Of a stretch of 64,000 bases of DNA, positions 63,078-64,000 are shown one piece after another. Position numbers and translations under genes: made by a program. The notes beneath the pieces are model-generated. The model was not told the DNA's origin. It searched no databases and saw only the letters and a program-made list of their open reading frames with translations. Source of the DNA: Ectothiorhodospira shaposhnikovii (GTDB lineage: Bacteria; Pseudomonadota; Gammaproteobacteria; Ectothiorhodospirales; Ectothiorhodospiraceae); NCBI RefSeq assembly GCF_022227765.1, contig NZ_JAJMLZ010000001.1, positions 186,001 to 250,000 of the forward strand. The letters are read 5' to 3'. Position 1 is the first letter of the stretch, and every line of letters begins with the position of its first letter.

Positions 63078-64000
63078 CACGGTACAGGCGCCGACACTGA
63101 CCCCACCCACCCGGCGCTCCCGCGGCTATGCGGCCCAGGTGGCCCGGGAGGTACTGCTGCGCTGGGGGGCGCGGGTGGGGTTGGCCTGGATCGGCATTCT
63201 GGCGGCGGTGGCCGTGTTTGCCCCCTTCCTGGCCAGCAGCCATCCGTGGCTGATCCTGGAGGAGGGCAACTGGTCCAGTCCGGTGCTGCGTCACCTGACG
63301 CCCACCGATGTGACCCTGATGGCGGGTTTTTGTACCGGTCTGGTGTTGTTGTTCCTGCGCCTCTCCCTGCCCAGGAAACTGCTGATCCTGCTGGGGGTGC
63401 TGGTGGTGGCCGGCGGGATCAGTGCCGTCACCGTCTCTCCCCCCAAGCTGGTGATTCATGAACAGTATCGGGAGGCGGAAGCGGCCGGCCAGTACGACTG
63501 GGTGCTGCGTGCCCCGATCCCGTATTCCCCCAAGGATTACCTGCGGGACTTCGGCGACACGGGCATGGAGCCGCCCCTGGCCGATGACCTGCGCCGGCAC
63601 TGGCTGGGCACGGAGGAAAACGGCGCCGACGTGTTGTCGCGGATGGTCCATGCCTCCCGCATCGCCCTGGCCATCGGCTTCATCGCCACCGGCATCGCCC
63701 TGGTGATCGGGGTCATCGTCGGCGGGCTGATGGGGTATTTCTCGGGCATCGTGGACATGATCGGCATGCGCATCGTGGAGATCTTCGAGGCCATTCCCAC
63801 CCTGTTCCTGCTGCTCACCTTTGTCGCCTTCTTCGGCCGCAGTCTCTACATGATGATGATCATCATCGGCATCACCTCCTGGTCCGGTTATGCCCGCTAC
63901 GTGCGCGCCGAGTTCCTCAAGCTGCGGGAGCAGGACTATGTGCAGGCGGCGGTGGCCTGCGGCTTGCCGTTGCGTTCCGTGCTGTTCCGCCACATGTTGC
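63070..64000 (+). CDS. ABC peptide transporter permease, DppC-like, 3' end outside window
   Basis: From ATG 63070 the frame stays open to the window edge (310 codons). It has an N-terminal helix (about 37-55), a pair near 75-120, a long periplasmic stretch (SPKDYLRDFGDTGMEPPLAD), the DppC motif HWLGTEENGADVLSRMVHAS and the EAA loop beginning (YVRAEFLKLREQDYVQAAVA). Compared with DppC it also has an enlarged N-terminal half. It pairs with the previous permease. Confidence 0.85.
   Translation, partial: MTDTVQAPTLTPPTRRSRGYAAQVAREVLLRWGARVGLAWIGILAAVAVFAPFLASSHPWLILEEGNWSSPVLRHLTPTDVTLMAGFCTGLVLLFLRLSLPRKLLILLGVLVVAGGISAVTVSPPKLVIHEQYREAEAAGQYDWVLRAPIPYSPKDYLRDFGDTGMEPPLADDLRRHWLGTEENGADVLSRMVHASRIALAIGFIATGIALVIGVIVGGLMGYFSGIVDMIGMRIVEIFEAIPTLFLLLTFVAFFGRSLYMMMIIIGITSWSGYARYVRAEFLKLREQDYVQAAVACGLPLRSVLFRHML

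Overview
The window is high-GC gammaproteobacterial chromosome. The order tig-clpP-clpX-lon-hupB-ppiD and the linked ilv genes are typical of that class. The soxYZ, soxB, tusA, dsrE2 and sHdr genes point to a chemolithotrophic or phototrophic sulfur oxidiser, perhaps a Thioalkalivibrio or Ectothiorhodospiraceae relative. The genus is inferred from gene content only.

Layout. (1) 1-9159: the distal part of a type I-E CRISPR-Cas operon (cas7e cut by the window edge, cas5e, cas1, cas2), a 47-bp leader with a boxA-like antitermination motif, and a very large array of 105 repeats and 104 spacers with a constant 61-bp period. (2) 9160-9965: eroded DNA with a fragment of a Mu-like phage morphogenesis gene. 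(3) 9966-24954: signalling genes (a GAF-GGDEF protein, a five-domain ligand/PAS/GGDEF/EAL/BLUF protein and a chemoreceptor) around a minus-strand five-gene operon. That operon encodes a fatty-acid alpha-dioxygenase-like haem protein, an unknown protein, an Old Yellow Enzyme, a membrane-anchored dihaem cytochrome and a small membrane protein. A sigma-54-like promoter lies in front of it and a sigma-54 activator gene sits upstream. (4) 24959-29778: soxB, soxZ and soxY on the minus strand, then an M48 protease and a small unknown gene. (5) 30260-44907: tusA-dsrE2, then shdrC1-B1-A-hyp-C2-B2, lbpA, dsrE-like, lbpA, lipS1, slpl, lipT, lipS2, and three less certain genes. (6) 45060-49861: ilvB/I-ilvH-ilvC, a phosphatidylserine-decarboxylase-like gene that lacks the self-processing serine, and pssA. 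(7) 49961-59641: seven tRNA genes and the tig-clpP-clpX-lon-hupB-ppiD protein quality-control block. (8) 59783-64000: a membrane-anchored oligopeptide-type binding protein and two permease genes, the last cut by the window edge.

How the genes work together. Periplasmic SoxYZ and SoxB handle thiosulfate-derived sulfur. TusA and the DsrE-family proteins pass sulfane sulfur in the cytoplasm to the sHdr complex, which needs lipoylated LbpA. The adjacent slpl-lipS1-lipS2-lipT genes are the dedicated lipoate-assembly route, so carrier, enzyme and cofactor synthesis are encoded together. The best candidate for an undescribed system is the minus-strand operon at 11637-17829. Its enzyme set suggests oxygenation and reduction of a fatty acid or other lipid, an oxylipin-like pathway under sigma-54 control. 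This is inference from families and context. The CRISPR array is also unusual: the base at repeat position 29 is split between C and T, and two spacers overlap on opposite strands.
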